Assembly: GCF_040676775.1 (NCBI RefSeq)
Contig: NZ_JBFAPP010000010.1
Location: 124,001-188,000, forward strand
DNA from: Micromonospora_G sp040676775
GTDB taxonomy: Bacteria; Actinomycetota; Actinomycetes; Mycobacteriales; Micromonosporaceae
Direction of reading: 5' to 3'
DNA length: 64,000 nucleotides
Shown here: in pieces, positions 24,601 to 34,176 of the stretch
Numbering within the stretch: the first letter of the stretch is position 1
Layout: the number at the start of each line of letters is the position of its first letter
Translations under genes and position numbers: made by a program
Notes under the pieces: generated by a model
The model's input: only the letters and a program-made list of their open reading frames with translations
Database searches by the model: none
Told to the model about the DNA's origin: nothing

Positions 24601-25059
24601 ATGCAGATCCAGCAGAGAAAGCAGGGCGTCATGTCGTTCCTCCGCCGTACCCTCGCCGTCACGGCCGCACTCGCCGCCGCGGGCGCCGTATCGCTGCTCA
24701 ACACCTCGCCCGCGATGGCGAGTACGCCGAGCAGCTGCTCCAGCGTCCGTCAGATCGGTACGACCCGGGTCCTCACGGTCGGTGGCATGGAGGCGGCCTC
24801 GGTCAAGCAGTACTACGGCTGCGGCTACAACTACGCCTACATCTACGTCTGGGAGCAGTACCGCAACACCCACTCCAACTGGGACCTGTACGTCCACGTG
24901 ATCGACCACTCCGACAGTGGCTCCGACTACGGCGTGGGCGAGCTGAACAACACCACCCGTGCCGAGCTGTGGGGCGCCGCGGCGAACACCGCCGCGCACT
25001 GCACCCACGTCACCGGCTACCTGAACTCGACCGGCGGTTCGACCAGCACCGTCTGCTGA
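24601..25059 (+). CDS. small secreted four-cysteine protein, homologous to the adjacent kinase ectodomain
   Basis: A 152-residue protein from ATG 24601 (GGAG seven bases upstream; ATG 24631 is an alternative). The signal peptide ends at AMA after about residue 40. The mature domain of about 112 residues has Cys46, 74, 134 and 152 and the stretches GGMEAASVKQYYGCGYNYAY and IYVWEQYRN. The same pattern, with near-identical cysteine spacing, forms the C-terminal domain of the divergent kinase. The fold recalls DUF2690-like proteins (inference). It may be a ligand, competitor or target-binding partner of the kinase. A strong terminator follows. Confidence 0.85.
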   Translation: MQIQQRKQGVMSFLRRTLAVTAALAAAGAVSLLNTSPAMASTPSSCSSVRQIGTTRVLTVGGMEAASVKQYYGCGYNYAYIYVWEQYRNTHSNWDLYVHVIDHSDSGSDYGVGELNNTTRAELWGAAANTAAHCTHVTGYLNSTGGSTSTVC

Positions 25060-25067
25060 CGCCGGAG

Positions 25068-25111
25068 AACGGAAGAGGCCATGTCCAAACGGGGGCATGG
25101 CCTCTTCCGTT
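25068..25111. terminator. strong bidirectional terminator
   Basis: AACGGAAGAGGCCATG (25068-25083) pairs perfectly with 25096-25111 around a 12-base loop, right after the stop of the secreted-protein gene and before the end of the convergent amphi-Trp gene. Confidence 0.9.
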
Positions 25112-25161
25112 GCCGGTGGGCGCCGGCTCACTTCGCCCGAGCGCCGCCCGACCCCGGACGC

Positions 25162-25620
25162 CTAGGCGGCGTCGGCCGGCTTCGCCTCGGCCGGCTTGGC
25201 CTCCGTCTGCTCAGCCTCCGTCTGCTCGGCCTCGGCGGCCTCGGTGGACTCGGCCGCAGCAGGCTCGGCCTCGGTGGACTCGCCGACGGCAGTGGCCGGC
25301 TCGGGCTCGCTGGCCGCCGTACCGTCCTCCTCGCTCTCCTCCTCGTCGTCCTCGTCGGTTTCCGCCTCGTCCGAGTCGTCCGTCGATCCGGCCAGCTCGG
25401 GCGCGGCCCAGGAGAACTCGATCTCGACCGAGATCTCCGTGCCGCCCTCACGCTCGATTTCCAGCTCGCACCGGACCTGGTCGGCGACCGTGACCGCGCC
25501 AGCGGCGCCGTAGAAGATCTGTCCACCGGACTCCAACTGGCTGGCCAGCTGGCGCAGCCACGCGGCCAGATCGGCCCGCGACACCGTACGGGCGTCCTCG
25601 TAGATTTGCATGCCCGACAT
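25162..25620 (-). CDS. amphi-Trp domain protein with acidic repeat tail
   Basis: A 152-residue protein. The first 78 residues (YEDARTVSRADLAAWLRQLA, GGQIFYGAAGAVTVAD and a strand ending ISVEIEFSWAAPEL) match the small amphi-Trp domain, whose role is unknown. The rest is low complexity: first Asp/Glu-rich, then repeats of STEAEPAAAES, EQTEA and KPAEA type. The very acidic, alanine-rich tail is probably disordered. It is a cytoplasmic single gene, convergent with the secreted four-cysteine protein gene. Confidence 0.8.
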   Translation of the reverse strand: MSGMQIYEDARTVSRADLAAWLRQLASQLESGGQIFYGAAGAVTVADQVRCELEIEREGGTEISVEIEFSWAAPELAGSTDDSDEAETDEDDEEESEEDGTAASEPEPATAVGESTEAEPAAAESTEAAEAEQTEAEQTEAKPAEAKPADAA

Positions 25621-25737
25621 GCTCGCATTCCACGATGGACCGTCAGCAGACGGGTCCGGTGTCGACGAAGGCGTTCCGAGGGCGACGATCGCCGACGTAC
25701 GCCCAGCTCAGAGCGGTCAGGGCCGGCTCGGAAGGTG

Positions 25738-26616
25738 TTATCGGGCCAGCAGCGAGCGCAGGGTCTTGACCACCTCGGCGGGGCCTTCCTCGGCCATGAA
25801 GTGACCGCTGGAGACGGTGGCGTGGTCCAGGTCCGGGGCCCACGGGCGCCACAGTGCGGCCGCGTCGAAGCCGAGCGCGTCGCCCCAGTCCTGCTGGCGG
25901 ACGGCCACCGGCATGCGGAGCCGGTTCCCGGCCGCCCGGTCGGCCCGGTCGTGGTCGACGTCGATGCCGGCCGATGCCCGGTAGTCGGCGACGATCGACG
26001 GTACGGCCTCCCGCGACGCCTTCAGGTACGCCGCCCGCACGTCGGCCGGGATCGCCTCGGGGTTGCGGGTCCAGATGTCGAGGAAGTAGCCGAAGAAGGC
26101 GTCGGCACTGGCGCTGATCATCTGCTCGGGCAGTCCCGGCGGCTGGGCCATCAGGTACAGGTGGAAGCCGACGGCGGCGCTGGCACCGTGCATCACGTCC
26201 CACATGTCCAGGGTCGGCAGCACGTCGAGCGAGGCGAGTCGGGTGACCGCGTCGGGGTGGTCGAGACCGGCGCGGATGGCGACCAGGGCACCCCGGTCGT
26301 GCCCGGCCAGGGCGAAGCGGTCGTGGCCGAGCGCGCGGGCGAGTGCGACGATGTCGGCGGCCATGGTCCGCTTCGAGTACGTGCTCCCGTCGGTTTCGGC
26401 CGGTTTGTCGCTGGCCCCGTAACCGCGCAGGTCGGGGCAGATCACGGTGTGGTCGGCGGCGAGGTCGGCCGCGACGTGCCGCCACATGAGGTGGGTCTGC
26501 GGGAAGCCGTGCAGCAGCACGATCGGGCTGCCGGAGCCGCCGACGGCGACGTTGAGCGCGACGTCCTCGGCGACGGTGACGCGCCGGTAGTCGAATCCAT
26601 CGATCCTGGGTTCCAC
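25738..26616 (-). CDS. alpha/beta hydrolase, haloacetate dehalogenase-like
   Basis: A 292-residue hydrolase from GTG 26616, with AGGAAAGG upstream. HGFPQTHLMWR, DLRGYGASD and GHDRGA are those of fluoroacetate/haloacetate dehalogenases, whose nucleophile is Asp (here Asp107) rather than Ser; the general-base His lies in SSGHFMAEEGP. In fluoroacetate dehalogenases a second Arg follows (HDRGGR); here it is Leu111, and only Arg108 is left to bind the carboxylate. True dehalogenase activity is therefore uncertain. The gene is divergent from the large regulator at 26808. Confidence 0.85.
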   Translation of the reverse strand: MEPRIDGFDYRRVTVAEDVALNVAVGGSGSPIVLLHGFPQTHLMWRHVAADLAADHTVICPDLRGYGASDKPAETDGSTYSKRTMAADIVALARALGHDRFALAGHDRGALVAIRAGLDHPDAVTRLASLDVLPTLDMWDVMHGASAAVGFHLYLMAQPPGLPEQMISASADAFFGYFLDIWTRNPEAIPADVRAAYLKASREAVPSIVADYRASAGIDVDHDRADRAAGNRLRMPVAVRQQDWGDALGFDAAALWRPWAPDLDHATVSSGHFMAEEGPAEVVKTLRSLLAR

Positions 26617-26795
26617 GGTGGGCCTTTCCTGGGTCGCAGTGGTGGTCTGTATACGGATGGCTCTTTCCTGCGGTATCGGAGCTTTCGCCGCCGTACCGGG
26701 TCGTGCCCGTCGAGCGTGCCGGGCGGTGATGAGTGGCGGGTCAGCAACGGATGAGTACACCGCCGGCACGGCGACCCGCGACCGGGACAGCCGCA

Positions 26796-26807
26796 TACAT
26801 TGGTGCC
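26796..26807 (+). promoter_or_regulatory. leaderless -10 box of the SARP-like gene
   Basis: TACATT (26796-26801) ends six bases before the ATG at 26808, the spacing expected for a transcript that begins at the start codon. No Shine-Dalgarno box is present. Confidence 0.5.
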
Positions 26808-29800
26808 ATGACCAGGCAGCCGACGGCACCCGAGGTGGCCTTCGGCGTACTGGGTCCGGTCGAGGCCAGCACCGGGGGTGGTCCGGTTCCGTTGAAGGGT
26901 GCCCGCCAGCGCACGGTGCTCGCCCGGCTGCTGATCGCCCGGGGCCGGGTCGTACCGGTCGACCGGCTCGCCGGGGACCTGTGGGAGGAGCCGACGTCGG
27001 GCGCGGTGGCGGCGATCCGTACGTTCGTGTCCGATCTGCGGCGGGCGCTGGAACCGGACCGGCCGCCCCGCCAGCCGGCCCGGCTGCTGGTCACCGCACC
27101 ACCCGGGTACGCGTTGCGGGCGGCACCGGACGCGGTCGACGCCTGGCGGTTCGAATCGCGGGTGGCCGAGTCCGCCCCACTGCTGGCCGCTGGGCGGGCC
27201 GGTGCGGCGCTGGCCGGCCTGGACGACGCGCTCGGCCTGTGGCGAGGCCCCGCGTACGCCGAGTACGCCGGGCAGAGCTGGGCACGGGCGGAGGTCGACC
27301 GGCTGGACGAGGTGCGGATGCTGGCCGTGGAGCGACGGGCCGAGGCGCTGCTGGCGCTGGGTCGGGCCGCCGAGGCCGCCGTCGACCTGCGGGCCGCCGC
27401 CGAGTCTGCGCCGCTGCGCGAGGACACCTGGCAGTTGCTGGCCACCGCCCTGTACCGCGCGGGCCGTCAGGGAGAAGCCCTGGCAGCCCTGCACCGGGCA
27501 CGGCAGACCCTGGCCGCGCAACTCGGCGTCGATCCGGGCCCCCGGCTGCGGCAACTGCAGGCCGACATCCTCGCCCACGCCCCACACCTCGACCCGTCGG
27601 TGACGCAGGCTGGCACCGTGGTCGGCGTACCGCTGGGCGGCGGGGTGGCGCCCGGGTCCGGGCGGGTCGGCGCGGTGGCCGTACCGGACAGGGAGCCCGC
27701 GGTCGACGAACCGCGCCCGTTCGTGGGCCGTGACGAGGAACTGGCCCGGCTGGAGCAGACGGCCGACGCCGTGACCCGACACGGCCGGCCGACACTCGCC
27801 CTGGTCTCCGGTGAGGCGGGCGCGGGCAAGACGGCGCTGGCCGAGGCGCTCACGCGACGACTGTCGGCGCGCGGCTGGGCCACCGCCTGGGGACGTGTGC
27901 CCGAGTACGAGGGCGCCCCGGCCGACTGGCCGTGGGTGCAGATCACCGACGCGCTGACCGGCCCGACGTCCGACCGGGACCAGCCGGGTCCGGCATCCGC
28001 ACGCCCGCCAAGCCGGACCGGGACCGGCCCGGACCTCACCGGTCCCGCCCGGTCCGGCAGCGCGGACGGCGGGTCGGCCGAGGACCCCGCGGTGGCCCGG
28101 TTCCGCCTGCGCCGGGCCGCGGTGGCGCGGTTGGCGGCGGTAACGGGTCGGGGGCCGACCCTGATGGTCGTCGACGACCTGCACCGGGCCGACGAGGCCA
28201 CCCTGGATCTGCTGACCGCGTTGCTGGTCGATCCGGAGCCGTTCACCGGACCCGTGCTGGTCGTCGGCACGTACCGCGCCACCGAGATCACCCCGGAGCT
28301 GACCGGGGCCCTGGCCCGGCTGGCCCGCACCGAGCCGGTACGGGTCTACCTCGGCGGGCTGTCCGAGACCGCGACCGGGCAACTCGCCCGCACCGTCGCC
28401 CGGCGGGACCTGGACCCGCCGACCGCGTTGCTGATCCATCGCCGCAGCGGCGGCAACCCGTTCTTCGTACGCGAACTCGCGCGACTGCTCGCCGCCGAGG
28501 GCGTTGCCGCGCTGCAAACCGTCCCGGCGGGCGTACGCGACGTCATCCGGCACCGCCTGGCCCGGCTGCCGGAACCGGCGCAGATGCTCCTGCGGCAGGC
28601 GGCGGTGATCGGCCGGGACATCGACCCGGAGGTACTGACCGCGCTGGCCGGCGACGGCGTGCCGATCATCGACGCCCTGGACAGCGCCCTGGAGGCCGGT
28701 TTCCTGGTCGAACGGGGTGCCGACGGGCGGCCGGGCTTCACCCACATCCTGGTGCGCGACACCCTCTACGGCGACCTGTCCGCGCTGCGCCGGGCCCGGT
28801 GGCACGCCGACGTCGCCGAAGCGATCGAGCGGCTGCACCCGGACGACGTGACCGCGCTCGCCCACCACTTCGACCGCGCCGCGAGCAGCGTCACCGCACC
28901 CCGCGCTGCCCGGTACTCCCGCGCCGCCGCCGAGCAGGCCGAACGGCGGTCCAACCCGCACGAGGCGGCCCGGCTGTGGCGGCAGGCGCTCGCCGCCCAC
29001 GACCGCGCCGACGCCACTGACGTACGTGGGCGGCTGGCGGCGGTGATGGGGCTGGGGCGTACGGTCGCGGTGACCGGGGACCTGGACCAGGCACGCCGGT
29101 ACCGGGCCGAGGCCATCACCACGGCGGCGCGGCTCGGTGATCCGGAACTGACCGCGACGGTCGTCACCGCGTTCGACGTACCGGCGGTCTGGACCCGCAA
29201 CGACGACGAGGACCTGTCCCGGCTGGTCGTCGGCGCCGCCGAGCAGTCCCTGGCCGCGCTCGGCGAGGACCGGGCGGAGCGGCGCAGCCGCCTGCTGAGC
29301 ACGATCGCGCTGGAGACGCGCGGCGACACCACGGACCGGGGTCGGCGGGCGGCGTACGAGGCGGAGGCGATTGCCCGGACGGTGGGCGACCCGGCGGTGC
29401 TGGCCTTCGCCCTCGACGCCCGCTTCATGCACGCCTTCGGGCGCACCGGGCTCTCCGGCGAACGCGCCGGCATCGGCGCCGAACTGGTCGACCTCGGTGC
29501 CCGGCACGAGTTGGTGACCTTCGAGGTGCTGGGTCACCTGATCCTGCTCCAGGCCCGCTGCGCGGTCGCCGACCTGGACGCCGCCGACGTGCACGCGCGG
29601 GCGGCCGACCGTCTCGCGCAGCGGTACGACCTGCCGCTGGTCGGCGTCTTCACCCAGTGCTACGCCGCCCTGCGCCTGACCCTCACCGGGCACTTGGCGC
29701 AGGCCGAGGCGGCGTACCGTGCCGCGTCCGCGCGAATCGACGGCGGCGGGATGCCGGGCATGGCACAGGGGCTGCTCCCCCTCGCCCTGCTTTCGCTCGA

Positions 29801-30221
29801 CCTCCGCAAGCCGGTGCCGGACGGGACCGGGTGGCCCGACCGTGACTGGGGTCCGTACGAGCCGTGGGTCCTGCCGCTGACCCTGCTCGCCGCCGGCCGT
29901 CGGGAGGAGGCCGCCGTCGCGTTGTCGCTTGTCCCGGAGTCGCCGCGCGACCTGTTGCTGGAGGCCCGGCTCTGCCTCGTCGCCCGCGCTGCCCTCGCCC
30001 TCGACGACCGGACCATGATCACGAGTGTCTACAGGGGACTGTTGCCGGCCGCGGGCGAGCTGGCCGGGGCGGGCAGCGGCGTACTGAGTTTCGGGCCAGT
30101 GGCCGGGTATCTCGGCGACCTCGCCACCGCGCTGGGGCTCTCCGCCGAAGCCGCCGGCCACTACCGGACGGCGCGGGAAGGGCACATTTCGGGGACCGCC
30201 GGGGGTCGTCGGCATTCCTAG
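26808..30221 (+). CDS. SARP/BTAD family regulator with AAA ATPase and TPR-like region
   Basis: A 1137-residue regulator of the AfsR/SARP large type. Residues about 8-105 are an OmpR-like winged helix (FGVLGPVEAS, LLIARGRVVPVDRLAGDLWE). About 110-260 is the BTAD domain (LAALHRARQTLAAQLGVDPG). The ATPase part starts near 305 (RPFVGRDEELARLE) with Walker A SGEAGAGKTAL and Walker B LMVVDDLHRADEATLDL. The last 400 residues are helical repeats. Such proteins often activate secondary-metabolite genes, but no biosynthetic cluster is in this window. A leaderless promoter is likely. Confidence 0.9.
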   Translation: MTRQPTAPEVAFGVLGPVEASTGGGPVPLKGARQRTVLARLLIARGRVVPVDRLAGDLWEEPTSGAVAAIRTFVSDLRRALEPDRPPRQPARLLVTAPPGYALRAAPDAVDAWRFESRVAESAPLLAAGRAGAALAGLDDALGLWRGPAYAEYAGQSWARAEVDRLDEVRMLAVERRAEALLALGRAAEAAVDLRAAAESAPLREDTWQLLATALYRAGRQGEALAALHRARQTLAAQLGVDPGPRLRQLQADILAHAPHLDPSVTQAGTVVGVPLGGGVAPGSGRVGAVAVPDREPAVDEPRPFVGRDEELARLEQTADAVTRHGRPTLALVSGEAGAGKTALAEALTRRLSARGWATAWGRVPEYEGAPADWPWVQITDALTGPTSDRDQPGPASARPPSRTGTGPDLTGPARSGSADGGSAEDPAVARFRLRRAAVARLAAVTGRGPTLMVVDDLHRADEATLDLLTALLVDPEPFTGPVLVVGTYRATEITPELTGALARLARTEPVRVYLGGLSETATGQLARTVARRDLDPPTALLIHRRSGGNPFFVRELARLLAAEGVAALQTVPAGVRDVIRHRLARLPEPAQMLLRQAAVIGRDIDPEVLTALAGDGVPIIDALDSALEAGFLVERGADGRPGFTHILVRDTLYGDLSALRRARWHADVAEAIERLHPDDVTALAHHFDRAASSVTAPRAARYSRAAAEQAERRSNPHEAARLWRQALAAHDRADATDVRGRLAAVMGLGRTVAVTGDLDQARRYRAEAITTAARLGDPELTATVVTAFDVPAVWTRNDDEDLSRLVVGAAEQSLAALGEDRAERRSRLLSTIALETRGDTTDRGRRAAYEAEAIARTVGDPAVLAFALDARFMHAFGRTGLSGERAGIGAELVDLGARHELVTFEVLGHLILLQARCAVADLDAADVHARAADRLAQRYDLPLVGVFTQCYAALRLTLTGHLAQAEAAYRAASARIDGGGMPGMAQGLLPLALLSLDLRKPVPDGTGWPDRDWGPYEPWVLPLTLLAAGRREEAAVALSLVPESPRDLLLEARLCLVARAALALDDRTMITSVYRGLLPAAGELAGAGSGVLSFGPVAGYLGDLATALGLSAEAAGHYRTAREGHISGTAGGRRHS

Positions 30222-30504
30222 GATCGGGTGCATGACCGTGCCGTTGCGCCAGCGCCCCGGGACCTGAGCCCGCCCCCCGGCCGCGCCCTGATTTCGACCT
30301 CCGGGACCGCGAGGAACACGTTGGGGAAAACGTCCGGATCCGCTATTGGGAGGACCATTCGCGTGAACTGATCGTGATTGAGGGTCGGATCGTCCGATGC
30401 CCTCGAATGCCGGGAGCCGCCATTGTCCGGCCCGCGCTGTCGGGTGAGCATTAGGCTGGGCGTGAGCCTATGAATGTCACCGTTTCTCTCGGCTGGAGGC
30501 GTAC

Positions 30505-32664
30505 GTGACAGACGCTGTGCGTAGGCCGACCCCGGCCCATCCGATGCCGGGATTGGAGTCGGAACCCGGGCTGCCGAGCGCGGTCGTCCGCAACCTACCC
30601 CCGGAGCTGGGCCCGGACGCGGTCGCCGTGGTCGAGGGCAGGACGTTCATGATCTCGGACGCGACCGGCGACATTCCCGAGGGCACGATCGGCGGGCTGG
30701 TCCACGACGACACCCGGTTCCTGAACCGCTGGGTGCTGCGCATCGGCGGCGAAACGCTCCTACTGCTGAGTTCCGGCACGGTCGAGGACTACTCGGCCGC
30801 CTTTTTCCTCACCAATCCCGGCTTCGACGGCATCCAGGCGAACAGCATCGGCGTACGCCGGCAGCGCTTCATCGGCGACGGCATGCACGAGCGCATCAAG
30901 CTGGAGTGTTTCGCCAACCGCCCGATTACCTTCGATCTGCGGTTGTCGGCAGGCGCCGATTTCGCCGACCTCTTCGAGATCAAGGACTCGATTCCGGACC
31001 GGTCGGAGACGATCGTCCGGTCCCACGGCTCGCACGGGACACACCTCGACTTCTCCTACCGCAACGGAGTCTTCCGGGCCAGCACCCGGGTCGAGGCGGA
31101 GCCGCCGGCCAGTCGGACCGAGGGTGACGACCTGGTCTGGCACGTACGCCTCGAACCGGGTCAGCAGTGGCAGTGTGAGCTGACCGTCCCGCTCCAGTTC
31201 GGCGCGCTGCAGGTCACCCCGAAGCACCGACACTTCGGGGAGGTCTTCGGCGGGGTACGCGACGACGCCGTGAGCGTCTGGAGCAACGAGTGCGCCGAGT
31301 TGCGGTTCGATTCCGAGCTGCTGCGCGGCGTACTCGACAAGACGAAGGCGGATCTGGCCGCACTGCGGATCGAGAAGGCCGCGGGCGGCGTACCGATCAT
31401 CCTCCCGGCGGCAGGGCTGCCCTGGTTCCTCACCATCTTCGGCCGCGACTCGCTGATCAGCGCCTACCAGACGATCGTCGCCGGGCCGAGCCTGGCCAGG
31501 GGCACGCTGCTGGCGCTCGCGGCGGCCCAGGGCACCCAGTTCGACGATTTCCGCGACGAGGAGCCCGGCAAGATCCTGCACGAGGTCCGCAGCGGCGAGC
31601 TGACCCAGTTGAAGCAGAAACCGCACAACCCGTACTACGGCACTGCCGACGCCACCCAGCTCTGGCTCATCCTGCTCTCCGAGTACTGGCGCTGGACCGG
31701 CGACGACGCGCTCGTACTCGGCTTCCGGGACAACATCGACGCCGCCGTACGCTGGATCGACGAGTACGGCGACCTGGACGGCGACGGCTACATCGAGTAC
31801 GCCACCCGTTCCGCGCAGGGGCTGGGCAACCAGTGCTGGCGGGACTCCTGGGACGGCATCAAGTTCGCCGACGGGTCGATCCCGGTGCTGCCGATCGCCA
31901 CCTGCGAGATCCAGGGCTACACCTACGACGCGCGGATGCGTCTCGCGGAGTTGGCCGATGGTCCGCTGCGCGACCCGGAGCTGGCGCGGCGGCAGCGCGC
32001 CCAGGCCGGCGAACTGTACGACCGGTTCAACCGGGACTTCTGGATCGAGGCGCGCGGCGGGTACTACGCGATCGGGTTGGACGGCGACAAGCGCTGCATC
32101 GACTCGATGACGTCGAACATGGGGCATCTGCTCTGGAGCGGAATCGTCCCGCCCGAGCGGGCGCGGATCGTGGCGGACCACCTGATGTCCCCGGCGATGT
32201 TCTCCGGCTGGGGCGTACGCACCACGTCCACCGAGGACGAGGGGTACAACCCGATCGGCTACCACGCGGGCACGGTCTGGCCGCACGACAATTCGCTCAT
32301 CGCGCACGGGTTGGCCCGCTACGGCTTCCGGCAGGAGGCGAACCGCATCATCGTGGCGATGTTGGACGCGGCCAAGTACTCCAACTATCGGCTCCCCGAG
32401 GCCTTCTCCGGCTACGACCGCCCGTACGGCCGGTTGCCGGTGCCGTACCCGACCGCGTGCAGTCCGCAGGCCTGGTCGGCGGGTGCGCCGATGCTTTTCG
32501 TCCGTACCCTGCTCGGCCTGGAGATCCGTGACGCCCAGCTGGTCGCCGACCCGCTGCTGCCGGTGGAGTTCGGGCGGGTCGCGATGGACGGCGTGCCGGC
32601 CATGGGCACACTGTGGAACGTCGAGGCCGCCGGGGACAAGGCGTCCGTCCGCATCGTGAGCTGA
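30505..32664 (+). CDS. amylo-alpha-1,6-glucosidase / glycogen-debranching family protein
   Basis: A 719-residue enzyme from GTG 30505 (GGAGG five bases upstream). The N-terminal domain (about 25-240) is the GDE_N_bis beta-sandwich (GRTFMISDATGDIPEGTIGG and LVHDDTRFLNRWVL). The C-terminal (alpha/alpha)6 barrel carries WFLTIFGRDSLISAYQ, DGDGYIEYATRS, NQCWRDSWDGI and TVWPHDNSLIAHGLARYGF, as in debranching and trehalase-like hydrolases. It should remove alpha-1,6 branches from glycogen or maltodextrin in the cytoplasm. It stands alone, with its own terminator; no other glycogen gene is near. Confidence 0.9.
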   Translation: MTDAVRRPTPAHPMPGLESEPGLPSAVVRNLPPELGPDAVAVVEGRTFMISDATGDIPEGTIGGLVHDDTRFLNRWVLRIGGETLLLLSSGTVEDYSAAFFLTNPGFDGIQANSIGVRRQRFIGDGMHERIKLECFANRPITFDLRLSAGADFADLFEIKDSIPDRSETIVRSHGSHGTHLDFSYRNGVFRASTRVEAEPPASRTEGDDLVWHVRLEPGQQWQCELTVPLQFGALQVTPKHRHFGEVFGGVRDDAVSVWSNECAELRFDSELLRGVLDKTKADLAALRIEKAAGGVPIILPAAGLPWFLTIFGRDSLISAYQTIVAGPSLARGTLLALAAAQGTQFDDFRDEEPGKILHEVRSGELTQLKQKPHNPYYGTADATQLWLILLSEYWRWTGDDALVLGFRDNIDAAVRWIDEYGDLDGDGYIEYATRSAQGLGNQCWRDSWDGIKFADGSIPVLPIATCEIQGYTYDARMRLAELADGPLRDPELARRQRAQAGELYDRFNRDFWIEARGGYYAIGLDGDKRCIDSMTSNMGHLLWSGIVPPERARIVADHLMSPAMFSGWGVRTTSTEDEGYNPIGYHAGTVWPHDNSLIAHGLARYGFRQEANRIIVAMLDAAKYSNYRLPEAFSGYDRPYGRLPVPYPTACSPQAWSAGAPMLFVRTLLGLEIRDAQLVADPLLPVEFGRVAMDGVPAMGTLWNVEAAGDKASVRIVS

Positions 32665-32665
32665 G

Positions 32666-32705
32666 CCAGGTCCAGTAAGCGAAAACGATCCCTTACCGGA
32701 CCTGG
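32666..32705 (+). terminator. intrinsic terminator
   Basis: CCAGGTCCAGTAAG (32666-32679) pairs with 32692-32705 over 13 of 14 positions and is followed by CATTTGTTGTT. It sits two bases after the stop of the debranching gene. Confidence 0.9.
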
Positions 32706-32873
32706 CATTTGTTGTTCGGAATTGCTAATGGAGATTCATTTCCAAGGGTTTCCCTGCATCGGGTATATACACGCTAATGAATGCGGCTGTAGGATCTCCG
32801 CAATCATTCAGGTCCGCCTTCCACGGAGTCACGGGGCCCGTGGGAGCGACCCGATCGAGGGAGGTTCGGAAAA

Positions 32874-34109
<1,236 letters not shown>

Positions 34110-34124
34110 CCAGAACCGAACGAC

Positions 34125-34155
34125 CGGCCCCGGGGCGAGTCTCGCCCCGGGGCCG
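34125..34155 (+). terminator. GC-rich hairpin between paralogous protease genes
   Basis: CGGCCCCGGGGCGA (34125-34138) pairs perfectly with 34142-34155 around a 3-base loop. No T-run follows; it may attenuate rather than stop transcription into the second subtilase gene 21 bp further on. Confidence 0.7.
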
Positions 34156-34176
34156 CCTGCCCGGAGGGACCACACG

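Noticed and set aside
27141..27160. GGTTCGAATC, a tRNA T-loop-like sequence
   Set aside because: It lies in the coding frame of the SARP-like gene and no cloverleaf can be built around it.
26442..30233. Very long minus-strand open frame (over 1200 codons) opposite the SARP-like gene
   Set aside because: Its composition is that of an antisense shadow (Gly/Arg/Gln-rich without domain motifs), whereas the plus strand has clear winged-helix, BTAD and ATPase motifs.
30218..30451. Minus-strand open frame of 77 codons between the SARP-like and debranching genes
   Set aside because: No ribosome-binding site or recognisable motif, and part of it overlaps the end of the SARP-like gene.
30760..32307. 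Minus-strand open frame opposite the debranching-type enzyme gene
   Set aside because: No recognisable motifs, no ribosome-binding site, and fully explained by high-GC third positions of the real gene.
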